NCBI GenBank assembly: GCA_020845935.1
Contig: JADLEV010000001.1
Coordinates: 1-51,194, forward strand
Direction: 5' to 3'
Source: Gammaproteobacteria bacterium
Lineage (GTDB): Bacteria; Pseudomonadota; Gammaproteobacteria; Ga0077536
Length of the DNA: 51,194 nt
A program made the position numbers and the translations under genes. Below, piece after piece: positions 8,853 to 16,405 of this stretch. The stretch's first letter is position 1. Each line of letters starts with the position of its first letter. Under the pieces are notes generated by a model. The model searched no databases and was not told the DNA's origin. It saw only the letters and a program-made list of their open reading frames with translations.

Positions 8853-9278
8853 ATGGTCATTCGTTGCGCGTCGCTTGCCGCCGTCTTCGTGCTGCTCGGC
8901 TCGGGCTCTACCGCGGTCCTGGCGCAGCAGAACGCTCCGACGCCGGAGCAGTTGCGGCAGATGCAACAGATGATGGGACCGACCAATCAGATGATGAGCT
9001 GCCTCGCCAACATCGATCAGAGCAAACTCGAAGTGCTGGGCGCGCGCGCCGAAGCCGGCCAGCAGGAACTGAAAAAGCTCTGTGCCGCCGGGCAGCGCGA
9101 CGCCGCGCAACGACAGGCCATGGCCATGGCCAAGGAATACGCGGCATCGCCGGACTTCCAGGCGTTGGCCAAATGCGGAGAAATGGCCAAGAACATGATG
9201 CCGGCCTACCTGCTCGGCGAAACCTCCGGCGGAGGTGACGCCACCGCGCAGCAACACGTCTGCGAGTCGTTGCGGTAG
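8853..9278 (+). CDS. Small exported four-cysteine protein, unknown function
   Basis: A predicted 141-residue secreted protein. A signal peptide (CASLAAVFVLLGSGSTAVLAQQ, cleavage after AVLA) precedes a polar, Met/Gln-rich helical mature part. The mature part carries four cysteines (in MSCLAN, KLCAAG, AKCGEM, HVCESL) that could form two disulfides in the periplasm. ATG 8853 is chosen over the in-frame ATG at 8814 because AAAGGAAA (8838-8845) sits at a good distance and the signal peptide then starts normally. It lies 35 nt after the FecR gene on the same strand and may be cotranscribed. I do not recognise a family. Confidence 0.7.
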   Translation: MVIRCASLAAVFVLLGSGSTAVLAQQNAPTPEQLRQMQQMMGPTNQMMSCLANIDQSKLEVLGARAEAGQQELKKLCAAGQRDAAQRQAMAMAKEYAASPDFQALAKCGEMAKNMMPAYLLGETSGGGDATAQQHVCESLR

Positions 9279-9319
9279 CACCGCACTGACCAGACCCCTG
9301 CGGGACTCGTTCAGAATCA

Positions 9320-9346
9320 CCCGGTCCGGCGTCTGCCCGGACCGGG
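9320..9346. terminator. GC-rich hairpin between convergent genes
   Basis: A perfect 10-bp inverted repeat (CCCGGTCCGG at 9320-9329 with CCGGACCGGG at 9337-9346) and a 7-nt loop lie between the small exported protein gene and the HIT gene, which converge here. It is placed to stop transcripts from both sides; no T-run is present. Confidence 0.5.
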
Positions 9347-9355
9347 CTCCGTGCA

Positions 9356-9790
9356 TCACGTTTGCAGCAGTTCCTGCAGCCGCCGTTGCAGCAGCGGCGT
9401 CAGATCGCAACCAACGAATCCGGTAACGACGCGCGCATGGCGCTCACGGCGCCGGGGCGCCCAAATCGCATCGGGGAAATGCGCGTCGTCATGCCAACGC
9501 GGGATCACGTGCCAGTGCAGGTGTGGCACCTGATTGCCGAGACTGGCGAGGTTGATCTTGTCGGGTCGCACGATGTCGCGCAGCGTCACTTCGACCGCGG
9601 TGACCACGTTCCACAACCGATACTGATCGGCGCGATCCAGATCGGTCAGCTCCCGCAGATGCGCGTTGACGATGACCCGGCAATAGCCCGGGTAGTCCGG
9701 CTCATCAACCTGGATCACCCGGCAGAAGTCATCGCGCCACAGAACCTGTTCACGCGCCGGGAGACACAGCGGGCATGACGGGTCAGTCAC
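9356..9790 (-). CDS. HIT-family nucleotide hydrolase/transferase
   Basis: A 144-residue histidine-triad protein. The triad motif is HLHWHVIPR (His90, His92, His94); the central His acts as nucleophile on the alpha-phosphate of nucleotides such as AMP-lysine, AMP-NH2 or diadenosine polyphosphates. An N-terminal CPLC pair (Cys6, Cys9) is common in one proteobacterial HIT subgroup. The exact substrate is not predictable. It lies just downstream of tRNA-Met on the same strand, 27 nt apart, and could share its transcript. Confidence 0.93.
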   Translation of the reverse strand: MTDPSCPLCLPAREQVLWRDDFCRVIQVDEPDYPGYCRVIVNAHLRELTDLDRADQYRLWNVVTAVEVTLRDIVRPDKINLASLGNQVPHLHWHVIPRWHDDAHFPDAIWAPRRRERHARVVTGFVGCDLTPLLQRRLQELLQT

Positions 9791-9817
9791 GCGCGGATTG
9801 GATCCGATAAGGGAAGA

Positions 9818-9894
9818 TGGTGGCTATGGGTGGGCTCGAACCACCGACCTCAGCATTATGAGTGCCGCGCTCTAACCAACTGAGCTACATAGCC
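9818..9894 (-). tRNA. tRNA-Met(CAT), elongator
   Basis: A full cloverleaf reads on the minus strand: acceptor GGCTATG paired with CATAGCC, D-arm with AGCTCAGTTGGTTAGAGC, anticodon loop CTCATAA (anticodon CAT at 9858-9860), T-arm with GGTTCGAGCC and an encoded CCA. It closely follows the E. coli elongator tRNA-Met and has the G1-C72 closing pair; initiator tRNAs lack that pair and have three G-C pairs in the anticodon stem. An ileosine-modified tRNA-Ile2 with the same CAT anticodon is less likely, because the D and anticodon arms match the Met elongator. Confidence 0.95.
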
Positions 9895-9905
9895 GTGGGG
9901 CGCGA

Positions 9906-9933
9906 ATTCTAGCATCGAACCATCGCCTGTCAC
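9906..9933 (-). promoter_or_regulatory. Sigma-70 promoter of tRNA-Met
   Basis: On the minus strand, GTGACA (9928-9933; 5 of 6 to consensus) and TAGAAT (9906-9911; 5 of 6) are separated by 16 bp. A GC-rich discriminator follows and the mature tRNA begins at 9894, so transcription would start a few bases before it, as is usual for stable RNA promoters. Confidence 0.7.
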
Positions 9934-9943
9934 CACGCGGGGA

Positions 9944-9979
9944 AGGCGCCGGAAGAAAGCAGCGCCGTCCCTGGCGCCT
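9944..9979 (-). terminator. Inverted repeat downstream of the corrinoid operon
   Basis: AGGCGCC (9944-9950) and GGCGCCT (9973-9979) flank a 22-nt loop, between the end of the methyltransferase II gene and the tRNA promoter. It may mark the 3' end of the corrinoid operon transcript. The short stem and long loop make this weak. Confidence 0.3.
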
Positions 9980-9997
9980 GGCAGCGTAAGCGGGAAA

Positions 9998-10888
9998 TCA
10001 GGGTTTCTTCGCCCACAACGCGCGCAGGCGGCGCATCGCGTTGAGGCCGGTCAGCTGGATCGTTTCGTCGAACGCGACCAGTACCGGATGGCCTTCGGGC
10101 AGTGGCGCGAACTTGTTCCACGGGGTGCCGAGGATGGTGTCGAAGCCGAGCGGCACGGCGCGGGTGAGGAATGCGTTTTCCATGCAGTGCCGCAGGCTCA
10201 TGCCGTCGAATTCGATCTTCGGCAGCATGTTGCCGATGTTGGTCAGGCCGCCGGTGATGTGCACGCCCCTGGTGCGCGGGTCCGATCCGAGCTGCGCAAC
10301 GGCTTCCAGCGCCGCCTTGGTCAGTCCCTCGGTATCGCACGCGATGCTGTTGATCACGACGTCGACGAAAATGTCCTCGCGCTGCAGGCCGCCTTCCGTG
10401 GTGAGCCGTTCCACCATGCGTCCGGCGACGTCCACGACCTCCCGGGTGGTCTTGCTGCCCTTGGGTCTGTCGTTCTCGTCGAGATATTCCGACGCCATCA
10501 CGATCGCTTGCAGCGGCATGATCTGAAACAGCTCCATCATCTCCAGCCGGGTCTCGGCAAACGAATTGATCAGCGGCGGCCTGCCCTTGGACTTGGCCGG
10601 GTCATAGACCTTGAGGCACTCCCGGACGATGTTGCTGACTGGATAGTCGATGCACAGCGGCGCATCCACGGCGTCCTGCAGCGCGACGACGACCTTCTGC
10701 AGGAACGCGATGTCCTCGTAGGCGCGCGGGCCGACGGTGACGTCGATGTAGCGCGAGCCCGCATCCGCCTGTTTCACCGCGAGCGCCTGCAGGCCGGCGA
10801 TATCTTCTTCCTCGACCATCTTCGCGACGCTCTTGAATCCCTGTGGATTGATGCGATCGCCGATCATGATTATGTTCTTGAATGACAT
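9998..10888 (-). CDS. Methyltetrahydrofolate:corrinoid methyltransferase (methyltransferase II, AcsE/MtrH-like)
   Basis: A 296-residue TIM-barrel pterin-binding protein of the DHPS/MeTr family. The N-terminus (IIMIGDRINPQG) matches the IGERIN-type start of methyl-THF methyltransferases; later segments such as AGSRYIDVTVG and DVVINSIACDTEG, and GLTNIGNMLP in the last third, fit the pterin pocket. Such enzymes move a methyl group between cob(I)alamin of a corrinoid protein and tetrahydrofolate in the cytoplasm. It is the last gene of a five-gene run (corrinoid protein, URO-D methyltransferase, activation-domain protein, RACo, this gene) with 4 nt between the RACo stop and its start. The direction (forming or consuming methyl-THF) is not set by sequence. 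Confidence 0.88.
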   Translation of the reverse strand: MSFKNIIMIGDRINPQGFKSVAKMVEEEDIAGLQALAVKQADAGSRYIDVTVGPRAYEDIAFLQKVVVALQDAVDAPLCIDYPVSNIVRECLKVYDPAKSKGRPPLINSFAETRLEMMELFQIMPLQAIVMASEYLDENDRPKGSKTTREVVDVAGRMVERLTTEGGLQREDIFVDVVINSIACDTEGLTKAALEAVAQLGSDPRTRGVHITGGLTNIGNMLPKIEFDGMSLRHCMENAFLTRAVPLGFDTILGTPWNKFAPLPEGHPVLVAFDETIQLTGLNAMRRLRALWAKKP

Positions 10889-10892
10889 CGGA

Positions 10893-12767
10893 TTAACTTC
10901 CTTCCTGAGGTTTGGATGACTGTTTCGGATAGCTCATCGAATGCATGAACGCCGTATTGAACCGCGCCGACCCGGACAGTTCCAGATAGTGGCTGCCGCG
11001 CGCGGCGCTGACCGCTTCGGCGCGCTGCGCGTGCGATATCAGCGCGAGCTTGGCACCGATGCTGGCGGCATTGCCGATCTGCGCAAAGCGATCCAGCGGC
11101 AGCACCGGCAGCATGCCGATGGTGACCGCGCTGGCGACATCGATGTAGCTGCCGAAGGCCCCGGCGATGATCACCTGGTCCAGGTGTTCCGCCTTCAGCC
11201 CGGATTCTTCGAGCAACATTTCGACGCCGGCGCGGATGGCGCCGGTGGCAAGCTGCACCGAGCGCACGTCGCCCTGGGTGAAGGTGATGTCCTTGCCGGT
11301 GCCGGACTCGCCGGCCGCCGCCAACACGAATTCCAGTTCCTTGCGCCGCTCGGCATAACGCACGCGCGGATGGTTGGCGTCCATCCGGCCGGTCGCGCTG
11401 GTCGCACCGCAGAGATGCAACTGCGCACAGATGTCGAGCACGCCCGAGCCGCAGATCCCGACCGGCGGCTGATCGTCGATGGTTTTCAGCAGCACCTCGC
11501 CGTCCTCGATGCGGACGGTCTCGATCGCTCCCGGCGCCGAGCGCATGCCGTGACGGATATGCCCGCCTTCAAGCGCGGGACCGGACGGGCAGGAAAGGCT
11601 CCACAGCGCGCCGTGATGCAGCAACGAGATCTCGGTATTGGTGCCGACGTCGAGCACGACCACGGTCTTGCGCTCCTCACGACTCGAGATCGCGAGCAGC
11701 ACCGCGGTGTGATCGCCACCGACATAGCCGGCGATATTGGGCAAGGCGTGGACGTAGGCGCCGGCCATGGTCTCGAGCCCGACCAGCCGGGCACGGACAT
11801 CGACCGCGCCGGAAACCGCCGGTGCGAACGGCGCAACCGCCAGATAGGTGACCGGCAGGTTGAGGAAAAAGTGATGCATCGCCGTGTTCCCGGCGATCAC
11901 GACGTCGGCGATGTGCTCGGTGGTCGCGCCCTGTTCGGCGCACAGGCTCCGCGCGACGTCGTTGATCGCGCCGACCACGAGTTCCTGCATTTCGCGCAGG
12001 TTGGCGGCGGACGCGCGGGCGTGGCCGAGCCGGGTGATGACATCGCCGCCGTGGATGCTTTGCGGATTCTCGATGCCGCGGCTGGTGAGGGTGCGACCAG
12101 TGCGCAGGTCGACCAGCAGCACACCGATGTTGGTCGTGCCGATATCGACCGCGAGCCCGAACAGCGGCGCCTTGCCAGGCGGCAGGATGCCGATCACCTC
12201 GCCGAATCGGCTGACGACATCGACCTCACCCTGCCACTTGCGCAGCGCCGCCGGCAGCAGTTGCTGGACATACAGATCGAGCCGATGGCCGACACCGGGC
12301 CATTTCTCGTTCAATGCCTGTTTCAATCGCTCGTCATCGGCGCTGGGATTCGCCAGGGTGGGCGACGTCACCTTGACCCGATAGGAGCGGACGACCGGAT
12401 CCGGACGTACCCAGATGTCCTCGGACTCGACTTGAGTGCGGCTGGCAATCGCCTGTGCCCGCGCCGGTATCTCCACCGTGCAGTCGCCGACCGCGACCGC
12501 CTGACAGGCACGGCGCCAGTTCTCGGCCAGTTCCTCGCTGCTGAAATAGTTCGCGTCTGCCTCGGACGCCGCATCGACCGGACCGCACGTGATGCGGACG
12601 ACGCAGGTCTTGCACAGGCCGCGGCCACCGCAAACGCTGGCGACGCGAATGCCGGCACGACGTGCGCAATCGAGCAGGGTTTCGCCGGGCAGCGCCGGTA
12701 TCTGCTGTCCGCCGGGCTCGAAGGTGACGATGCTTTGGGTCGTCGCCGGCTGCACCCGCGTGTTCAC
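10893..12767 (-). CDS. Corrinoid reductive activator, ASKHA family with N-terminal [2Fe-2S] domain (RACo-like)
   Basis: ATP-dependent enzyme that returns oxidised cob(II)alamin of a corrinoid protein to cob(I). About 624 residues from a GTG at 12767 that overlaps the upstream stop (GTGA). Residues 10-100 are a ferredoxin domain with Cys46, Cys52, Cys55 and Cys88 (C-x5-C-x2-C...C). A linker follows, then the ASKHA domain: AVDIGTTNIGVLL (206-218), VVLDVGTNTEISL, CGSGVLD and IIAGAFGSYIDVASA, which form the nucleotide site. The frame can be extended upstream to 12809, but only by overlapping the previous gene. It is embedded in the corrinoid operon and would act on the corrinoid protein encoded at 14762-15409. 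The ferredoxin domain implies a low-potential electron source. Confidence 0.92.
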   Translation of the reverse strand: MNTRVQPATTQSIVTFEPGGQQIPALPGETLLDCARRAGIRVASVCGGRGLCKTCVVRITCGPVDAASEADANYFSSEELAENWRRACQAVAVGDCTVEIPARAQAIASRTQVESEDIWVRPDPVVRSYRVKVTSPTLANPSADDERLKQALNEKWPGVGHRLDLYVQQLLPAALRKWQGEVDVVSRFGEVIGILPPGKAPLFGLAVDIGTTNIGVLLVDLRTGRTLTSRGIENPQSIHGGDVITRLGHARASAANLREMQELVVGAINDVARSLCAEQGATTEHIADVVIAGNTAMHHFFLNLPVTYLAVAPFAPAVSGAVDVRARLVGLETMAGAYVHALPNIAGYVGGDHTAVLLAISSREERKTVVVLDVGTNTEISLLHHGALWSLSCPSGPALEGGHIRHGMRSAPGAIETVRIEDGEVLLKTIDDQPPVGICGSGVLDICAQLHLCGATSATGRMDANHPRVRYAERRKELEFVLAAAGESGTGKDITFTQGDVRSVQLATGAIRAGVEMLLEESGLKAEHLDQVIIAGAFGSYIDVASAVTIGMLPVLPLDRFAQIGNAASIGAKLALISHAQRAEAVSAARGSHYLELSGSARFNTAFMHSMSYPKQSSKPQEGS

Positions 12768-13474
12768 GCGGCTATCCCCGCGGTGCGCCCGTCGCGTCGA
12801 TAGCTGCAACGTTCGCGCGCACGGCAGGTGGCGCAGTTGTCGCCGGCCGACCAGTTCGGCATCTTCTTGCCGAGCCCGTAGACTGCAGTCAGCGACTTCA
12901 GCGGCGCCAGCGTCGATCCACCTTGCAGGGCAATGCCAAGCTCGTCGCCGCCGGCGAGCTGCAGCACCGCCGCCTGCTGCTCGATGGCGAAGCCATCGTC
13001 ACCGGGATGCAGGCTGCCGCTCAGGTCGAGACCGAGCGCGAGTGCTTCGTCGCGCAGTAATTCGCCGCACCGATCGGCAAGCTTGGTCAAGGCGATGGAG
13101 CCAAGCTCATCGAGCAACACCGCACGCGCTGGATTGCCGGAGCCAAACCATGCACTCACTTGCCGCGACAACGACTCACCGACCGTGCAGACCACCGTCG
13201 CCAGGTGCGATGCCGGACGCATCCGGTGGGCGAGCAGCGGGGCCTGCAACTTGATCGCACCGTCGAGTTCGATCCAGTCACCGCCGCGATCCGTGATGGT
13301 CCGAATGCGATAAGCGATCGCCGGCTGCAACCAACGTTGCGCGGTTACCGTCTCGATCAACTCGGCCAAGCGTGTGCGGACCGCCGGCGACAACGGCCGC
13401 GCCCGCGCGGTATGGCGACCGCAGGCAATGTCTTCCACGGCGATGGCGAGACTCAGGTCGCGCAACAAGGGCAT
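12764..13474 (-). CDS. Vitamin B12-dependent methionine synthase activation-domain-like protein
   Basis: A 236-residue protein resembling the stand-alone MetH activation-domain family found beside corrinoid methyltransferases. Features are the region around ASHLATVVCTVGESLSRQ, the segment GDELGIALQGGSTLAPLKSL that resembles the activation-domain core, and a C-terminal Cys cluster CATCRARERC (Cys214, Cys217, Cys223), possibly binding an Fe-S cluster or metal. It probably helps reduce or bind the corrinoid, complementing RACo. It starts 4 nt after the URO-D gene and ends overlapping the RACo start by 4 nt. The family assignment is from pattern only. Confidence 0.7.
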   Translation of the reverse strand: MPLLRDLSLAIAVEDIACGRHTARARPLSPAVRTRLAELIETVTAQRWLQPAIAYRIRTITDRGGDWIELDGAIKLQAPLLAHRMRPASHLATVVCTVGESLSRQVSAWFGSGNPARAVLLDELGSIALTKLADRCGELLRDEALALGLDLSGSLHPGDDGFAIEQQAAVLQLAGGDELGIALQGGSTLAPLKSLTAVYGLGKKMPNWSAGDNCATCRARERCSYRRDGRTAGIAA

Positions 13475-13478
13475 GGCG

Positions 13479-14753
13479 TCAGTACCGGCATTCCTTGGCG
13501 GTTTCGAACATGGCGACGACGTTCTCGTGTTTCGCCTCGTCGGGAATGCCGACGCCGCTGTCGAGGATGTAGCCCCCGCCGTCGCCGATCTCGTCGAACA
13601 ATCGCTTCACCGTGTCGCGGGTCTGTTCCGCGGTTCCGGTAATCAGCGTCGAGACCGGCATGCCGCCGCGAATGCAGACCCGGTTGCCGAGGATCTTCTT
13701 CGCCTTCTTCAGGTCGGAGCGCTCGAACATGTAGATCGCCTTGCCCGGCGGAATGTCGGCGATGACTTCGAGCCGGCTGGTGCAATCGCCTTCCCAGAAC
13801 ACGACCGGGATGTAACCCAGGTCGATCAGGCCGACCAGCACGCGGCGCAACGGTGGCCAGAAGAAGGTCTCGAACTGCTGCGGCGACATGAAACCATCGA
13901 GGCCCCAGTGCAGCGGGAAGAAGATGAACTTGCCCTGGTTGCGATCGGCGGTCGCGATCGCGTTCGCCGGCAGCAGCTCGACCAGACGCTCCAGCAACCG
14001 CAGCAGCTTGTCCTTGTTGCGGAACATGTCGAGCATCGCACCCTTCGAGCCGCGCAGATAATCCGAGGCGACGTCGAACGGCGCGCCGCAGGTCGCGTGC
14101 AGCGCCAGCGGGAATCCGGCCGCCTTGAGTTCGGCGACGATCTTGGCACCGGACTCCTGCATCCGCTGCATTTCCTCGCCGGCCGTGATCAGCGTCTGCA
14201 ACAACTGCCGCACTTCCGGGTTGGCGTAGACCGCGAGCGATTGCGGAATCCGGGTATGCAGTACCGAGGGGTAATTGGGCAGCATGGCCATTGGTTTGAA
14301 GGCGTTCGCCGCACGTGGCAGATAGCGATGCAGCATGAAGCCGGTCGGATCGCGCAGATACTCGTCGTATTCGGCGACGGTCATGTATTCGCGATCGAGA
14401 TACTGATACGGCACGTTGTCACCGAGACCGCCATGTCCCGGCCATTCGAGTTGCCGGTAGTCGATGAGATCCAGTGTCGGTCCGAATGCCATCACGTTAT
14501 GACCCGGAACGTAGGCATCCGGCTCGAGATCGCTGACCGCCTTGACCACGGCCGCGCCGAGGCGGCCGTAGTCGTACATCGCCTGACGGTTCGTCAATCC
14601 AGAGTAGCGGCTGATCCAGAAGTGGGCGAACAGCGCTGTCGGCAAACGGTCCGGCCGTTCCAGCTGGACCGCTGCCAGGAGCCGTTGCTCCCGGTCCGCC
14701 AGCAACTGTGCCGGCGTCCTGCCGGAGTTCGCATCGGCGCGCTTGGGCTGCAT
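13479..14753 (-). CDS. URO-D/MtaA superfamily corrinoid methyltransferase (methyltransferase I), substrate unknown
   Basis: A 424-residue TIM-barrel of the uroporphyrinogen decarboxylase superfamily, here almost certainly a methyltransferase and not HemE, because it sits in a corrinoid operon. It should catalyse methyl transfer between an organic substrate and the corrinoid protein. MtaA-type enzymes bind zinc through His-x-Cys and a distant Cys. Here the corresponding region reads FWEGDC (Glu321, Cys324), with Cys360 in NRVCIRGGMP, so the zinc site would be Glu/Asp-Cys-Cys. The pocket region FPLHWGLDGFM (279-289) may face substrate. It begins 8 nt after the corrinoid protein gene. Candidate substrates include methoxylated aromatics, betaine-like compounds or, in reverse, an acceptor for methylation. 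Nothing in the sequence settles this. Confidence 0.85.
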   Translation of the reverse strand: MQPKRADANSGRTPAQLLADREQRLLAAVQLERPDRLPTALFAHFWISRYSGLTNRQAMYDYGRLGAAVVKAVSDLEPDAYVPGHNVMAFGPTLDLIDYRQLEWPGHGGLGDNVPYQYLDREYMTVAEYDEYLRDPTGFMLHRYLPRAANAFKPMAMLPNYPSVLHTRIPQSLAVYANPEVRQLLQTLITAGEEMQRMQESGAKIVAELKAAGFPLALHATCGAPFDVASDYLRGSKGAMLDMFRNKDKLLRLLERLVELLPANAIATADRNQGKFIFFPLHWGLDGFMSPQQFETFFWPPLRRVLVGLIDLGYIPVVFWEGDCTSRLEVIADIPPGKAIYMFERSDLKKAKKILGNRVCIRGGMPVSTLITGTAEQTRDTVKRLFDEIGDGGGYILDSGVGIPDEAKHENVVAMFETAKECRY

Positions 14754-14761
14754 GGCGCGTG

Positions 14762-15409
14762 TTACGCCGGAATCCAGTTCTTGCAGAGATTGACCGCGTC
14801 CATTGCGTTCATCCCGTAGGCATCGGCACCGGTGTGCTTGAGGATGGTCTCGTCGACCTGGCCGCCGCCGATCATGATCTTCATGCCCTGACGCAGCCCT
14901 TCGGCCTCGATCCGCTGGATCGTTTCCTTCATCGAGTCGAATGCCAGCGTCAGGAAGCCGGACAGACCAACCACGACCGGCTTGTGCTCGCGGATGTTGC
15001 GGATGAACTCTTCAACCGGCACGTCGATGCCGATGTCGATGACGTTGTAGCCGTTGATGTCGAGCATGAAGCTGACGATGTTCTTGCCGATGTCGTGCAG
15101 ATCACCATGCACCGTGCCGATCAGCACGGTCGCGCCCTTGGCTTTCGTACCGGCGCCCTGATCAATCAACGGCTTGGCGATTTCGCCGATCGAGCCCAGC
15201 ATCTCGCCCGCCAGCATCAGTTCCGGCAGGAAATATTCGCCCGTCTCGTAGCGCTTGCCGACGATCTCCATCGCTTCGCGGCAATGACCGAGGAGTTCAA
15301 GTGGCGGGTAGCCTTCGGCCAGCATCTGTTTCGCCAGCGCGACCGCTTCGTCTTCCATCATGTCGGCGATCTGCTGGATCAGGAGTTGCTTCTGTTCTTC
15401 CGGTTGCAT
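14762..15409 (-). CDS. Methyltransferase corrinoid (cobalamin-binding) protein
   Basis: A 215-residue two-domain corrinoid protein of the MtaC/MtbC/MtvC type. An N-terminal helical cap (about 1-90, AEGYPPLELLGHC and YFLPELMLAGEML) precedes a Rossmann B12-binding domain. The base-off/His-on motif D-x-H-x-x-G is GDLHDIGKN with Asp103, His105 and Gly108; GLSGFLT and GGGQVD follow as expected. It carries the methyl group on cobalt between the URO-D enzyme and the methyl-THF methyltransferase. ATG 15409 has GAGGA about 7 nt upstream. It is the first gene of the methyltransferase run, 76 bp after the GntR gene. Confidence 0.95.
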   Translation of the reverse strand: MQPEEQKQLLIQQIADMMEDEAVALAKQMLAEGYPPLELLGHCREAMEIVGKRYETGEYFLPELMLAGEMLGSIGEIAKPLIDQGAGTKAKGATVLIGTVHGDLHDIGKNIVSFMLDINGYNVIDIGIDVPVEEFIRNIREHKPVVVGLSGFLTLAFDSMKETIQRIEAEGLRQGMKIMIGGGQVDETILKHTGADAYGMNAMDAVNLCKNWIPA

Positions 15410-15485
15410 GGATTTTCCTCGTCAATGGCGCGGTTTGGTGCCGTAATGGAACCGTCGCGTTCGGTTGGTAGAAAGGATGAGTGGG

Positions 15486-16226
15486 TCAAACCAGACTCAG
15501 GCCCGTGAATTGTAGCGAAGTCTGACCGGAATCGTGCCTTTCCGGCCCCAGTTGCAGCGAGCGCTTGGGGATCAGGGCGTGTTCGCGCATCAGCGCCTCG
15601 GCGCGCGTGCCTGCACCATGTTCCAGTGCCTCGACCAGGGCATGGTGGTGGTGGTGGCCACGGGCGAGAACGTCGCGGATGTCTTGCGGATCGCGCAGCG
15701 CGATCGCACCAGCGGAGGCAAAGGGCAACTTGTCGTTCTGGCGCAAGGCATTTTCCAGCGCGCGGTTGCCCGCGGCCTGCACGATGGCGGCATGGAAGTC
15801 GCGATTCATCTGATCGTATTCACTGAGGTAGCTGCCGCGACCGAGGCGCCCGTCGAGCAGCCGATCGCCGGTTTCGACCAGGGCGCGCAGCCGCGGCACG
15901 AGTTCCAGGTGCCGGCCGCGCTCGACCACCAATCGAGCCGCCATGCCTTCCAGCACGCCCCGCAACTCGATGGCATCGTGGATGTCCTGCATGCTGAACT
16001 GTTCGACCCGGAAGCCGCGATGCGGAATGCCGGTGACCAGGCCTTCCTGTTCGATGACGCCAAGCGCGTAGCGGATTGGTGTACGCGAGACACCAAGAAT
16101 TCTGGCGAGCGCCAACTCGGTGAGATGCTGACCCGGCTCGAACTCGCCGTTCAGGATCATCTCGCGCAGCTGCACCGTCACTCGGGATTGTTGGCTGGCC
16201 ATGGCGAAAGGCTGGATTGTATGCAA
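15486..16226 (-). CDS. GntR-family regulator, FCD (FadR-like) subfamily
   Basis: A repressor/activator of 246 residues. The N-terminal winged helix includes LREMILNGEFEPGQHLTE and ALARILGVSRTPIRYAL; the C-terminal FCD helical domain has the metal/ligand residues in FHAAIVQAAGN and GHHHHHALVEAL. Such regulators bind a small carboxylate or related effector. It lies between the Hdr/MetF genes and the corrinoid operon, all on one strand, so it probably controls one or both in response to the pathway substrate. The start is uncertain: ATG 16226 gives the usual lead length, ATG 16202 is the alternative; neither has a good Shine-Dalgarno. A near-palindrome overlaps this start and recurs 190 bp upstream. 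Confidence 0.88.
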   Translation of the reverse strand: MHTIQPFAMASQQSRVTVQLREMILNGEFEPGQHLTELALARILGVSRTPIRYALGVIEQEGLVTGIPHRGFRVEQFSMQDIHDAIELRGVLEGMAARLVVERGRHLELVPRLRALVETGDRLLDGRLGRGSYLSEYDQMNRDFHAAIVQAAGNRALENALRQNDKLPFASAGAIALRDPQDIRDVLARGHHHHHALVEALEHGAGTRAEALMREHALIPKRSLQLGPERHDSGQTSLQFTGLSLV

Positions 16227-16230
16227 TCTG
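16216..16230. promoter_or_regulatory. Putative GntR operator, copy 1
   Basis: ATTGTATGCAATCTG, with a near-palindromic 12-bp core, overlaps the proposed GntR start and a TACAAT -10-like hexamer on the minus strand. The same 15-mer, with one change, recurs at 16406-16420. Position and symmetry fit an autoregulatory FCD-GntR operator. Confidence 0.5.
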
Positions 16231-16325
16231 GCTCGGTTTGACCGGACTGTGATTGTAGTACCCGGGCCAAGCGCACCAGAACCATGGAATCCTGATCCTG
16301 ATTATTTTTCTTTTAATTGCGTCAA

Positions 16326-16367
16326 CCTCTGACGATTCCCGGCGCCCTTTGCCGGGTCTGTCAGAGG
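16326..16367. repeat. Two-tier inverted repeat upstream of the GntR gene
   Basis: Outer arms CCTCTGAC (16326-16333) and GTCAGAGG (16360-16367) enclose inner arms CCCGGC (16338-16343) and GCCGGG (16351-16356) around a 7-nt loop. It lies after the HdrC-HdrB gene on the minus strand. The expected U-tract is missing on the minus side (the flank is A-rich), so it may be a processing or attenuation structure, not a classical terminator. Confidence 0.5.
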
Positions 16368-16405
16368 GATCCAAGATTCATCGAGACGCTACAGTCCAGA
16401 CCCAT

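Noticed and set aside
9356-9790. Integration of the 10-25 kb module at tRNA-Met as an island
   Set aside because: No integrase and no duplicated tRNA 3' end was seen near either edge of the module; the tRNA keeps its own promoter and CCA.
10941-12803. Long plus-strand frame opposite the RACo gene (and similar long antisense frames at 4561-5877, 20698-24771, 36565-38400)
   Set aside because: These are GC-driven shadows of strong minus-strand genes; their translations are Arg/Ala/Gln-rich with no recognisable motifs.
13479-14753. Reading the URO-D family gene as heme-biosynthetic HemE
   Set aside because: It is embedded between corrinoid protein and activator genes, is longer than HemE, and has the Cys-rich zinc-type region of methyltransferases.
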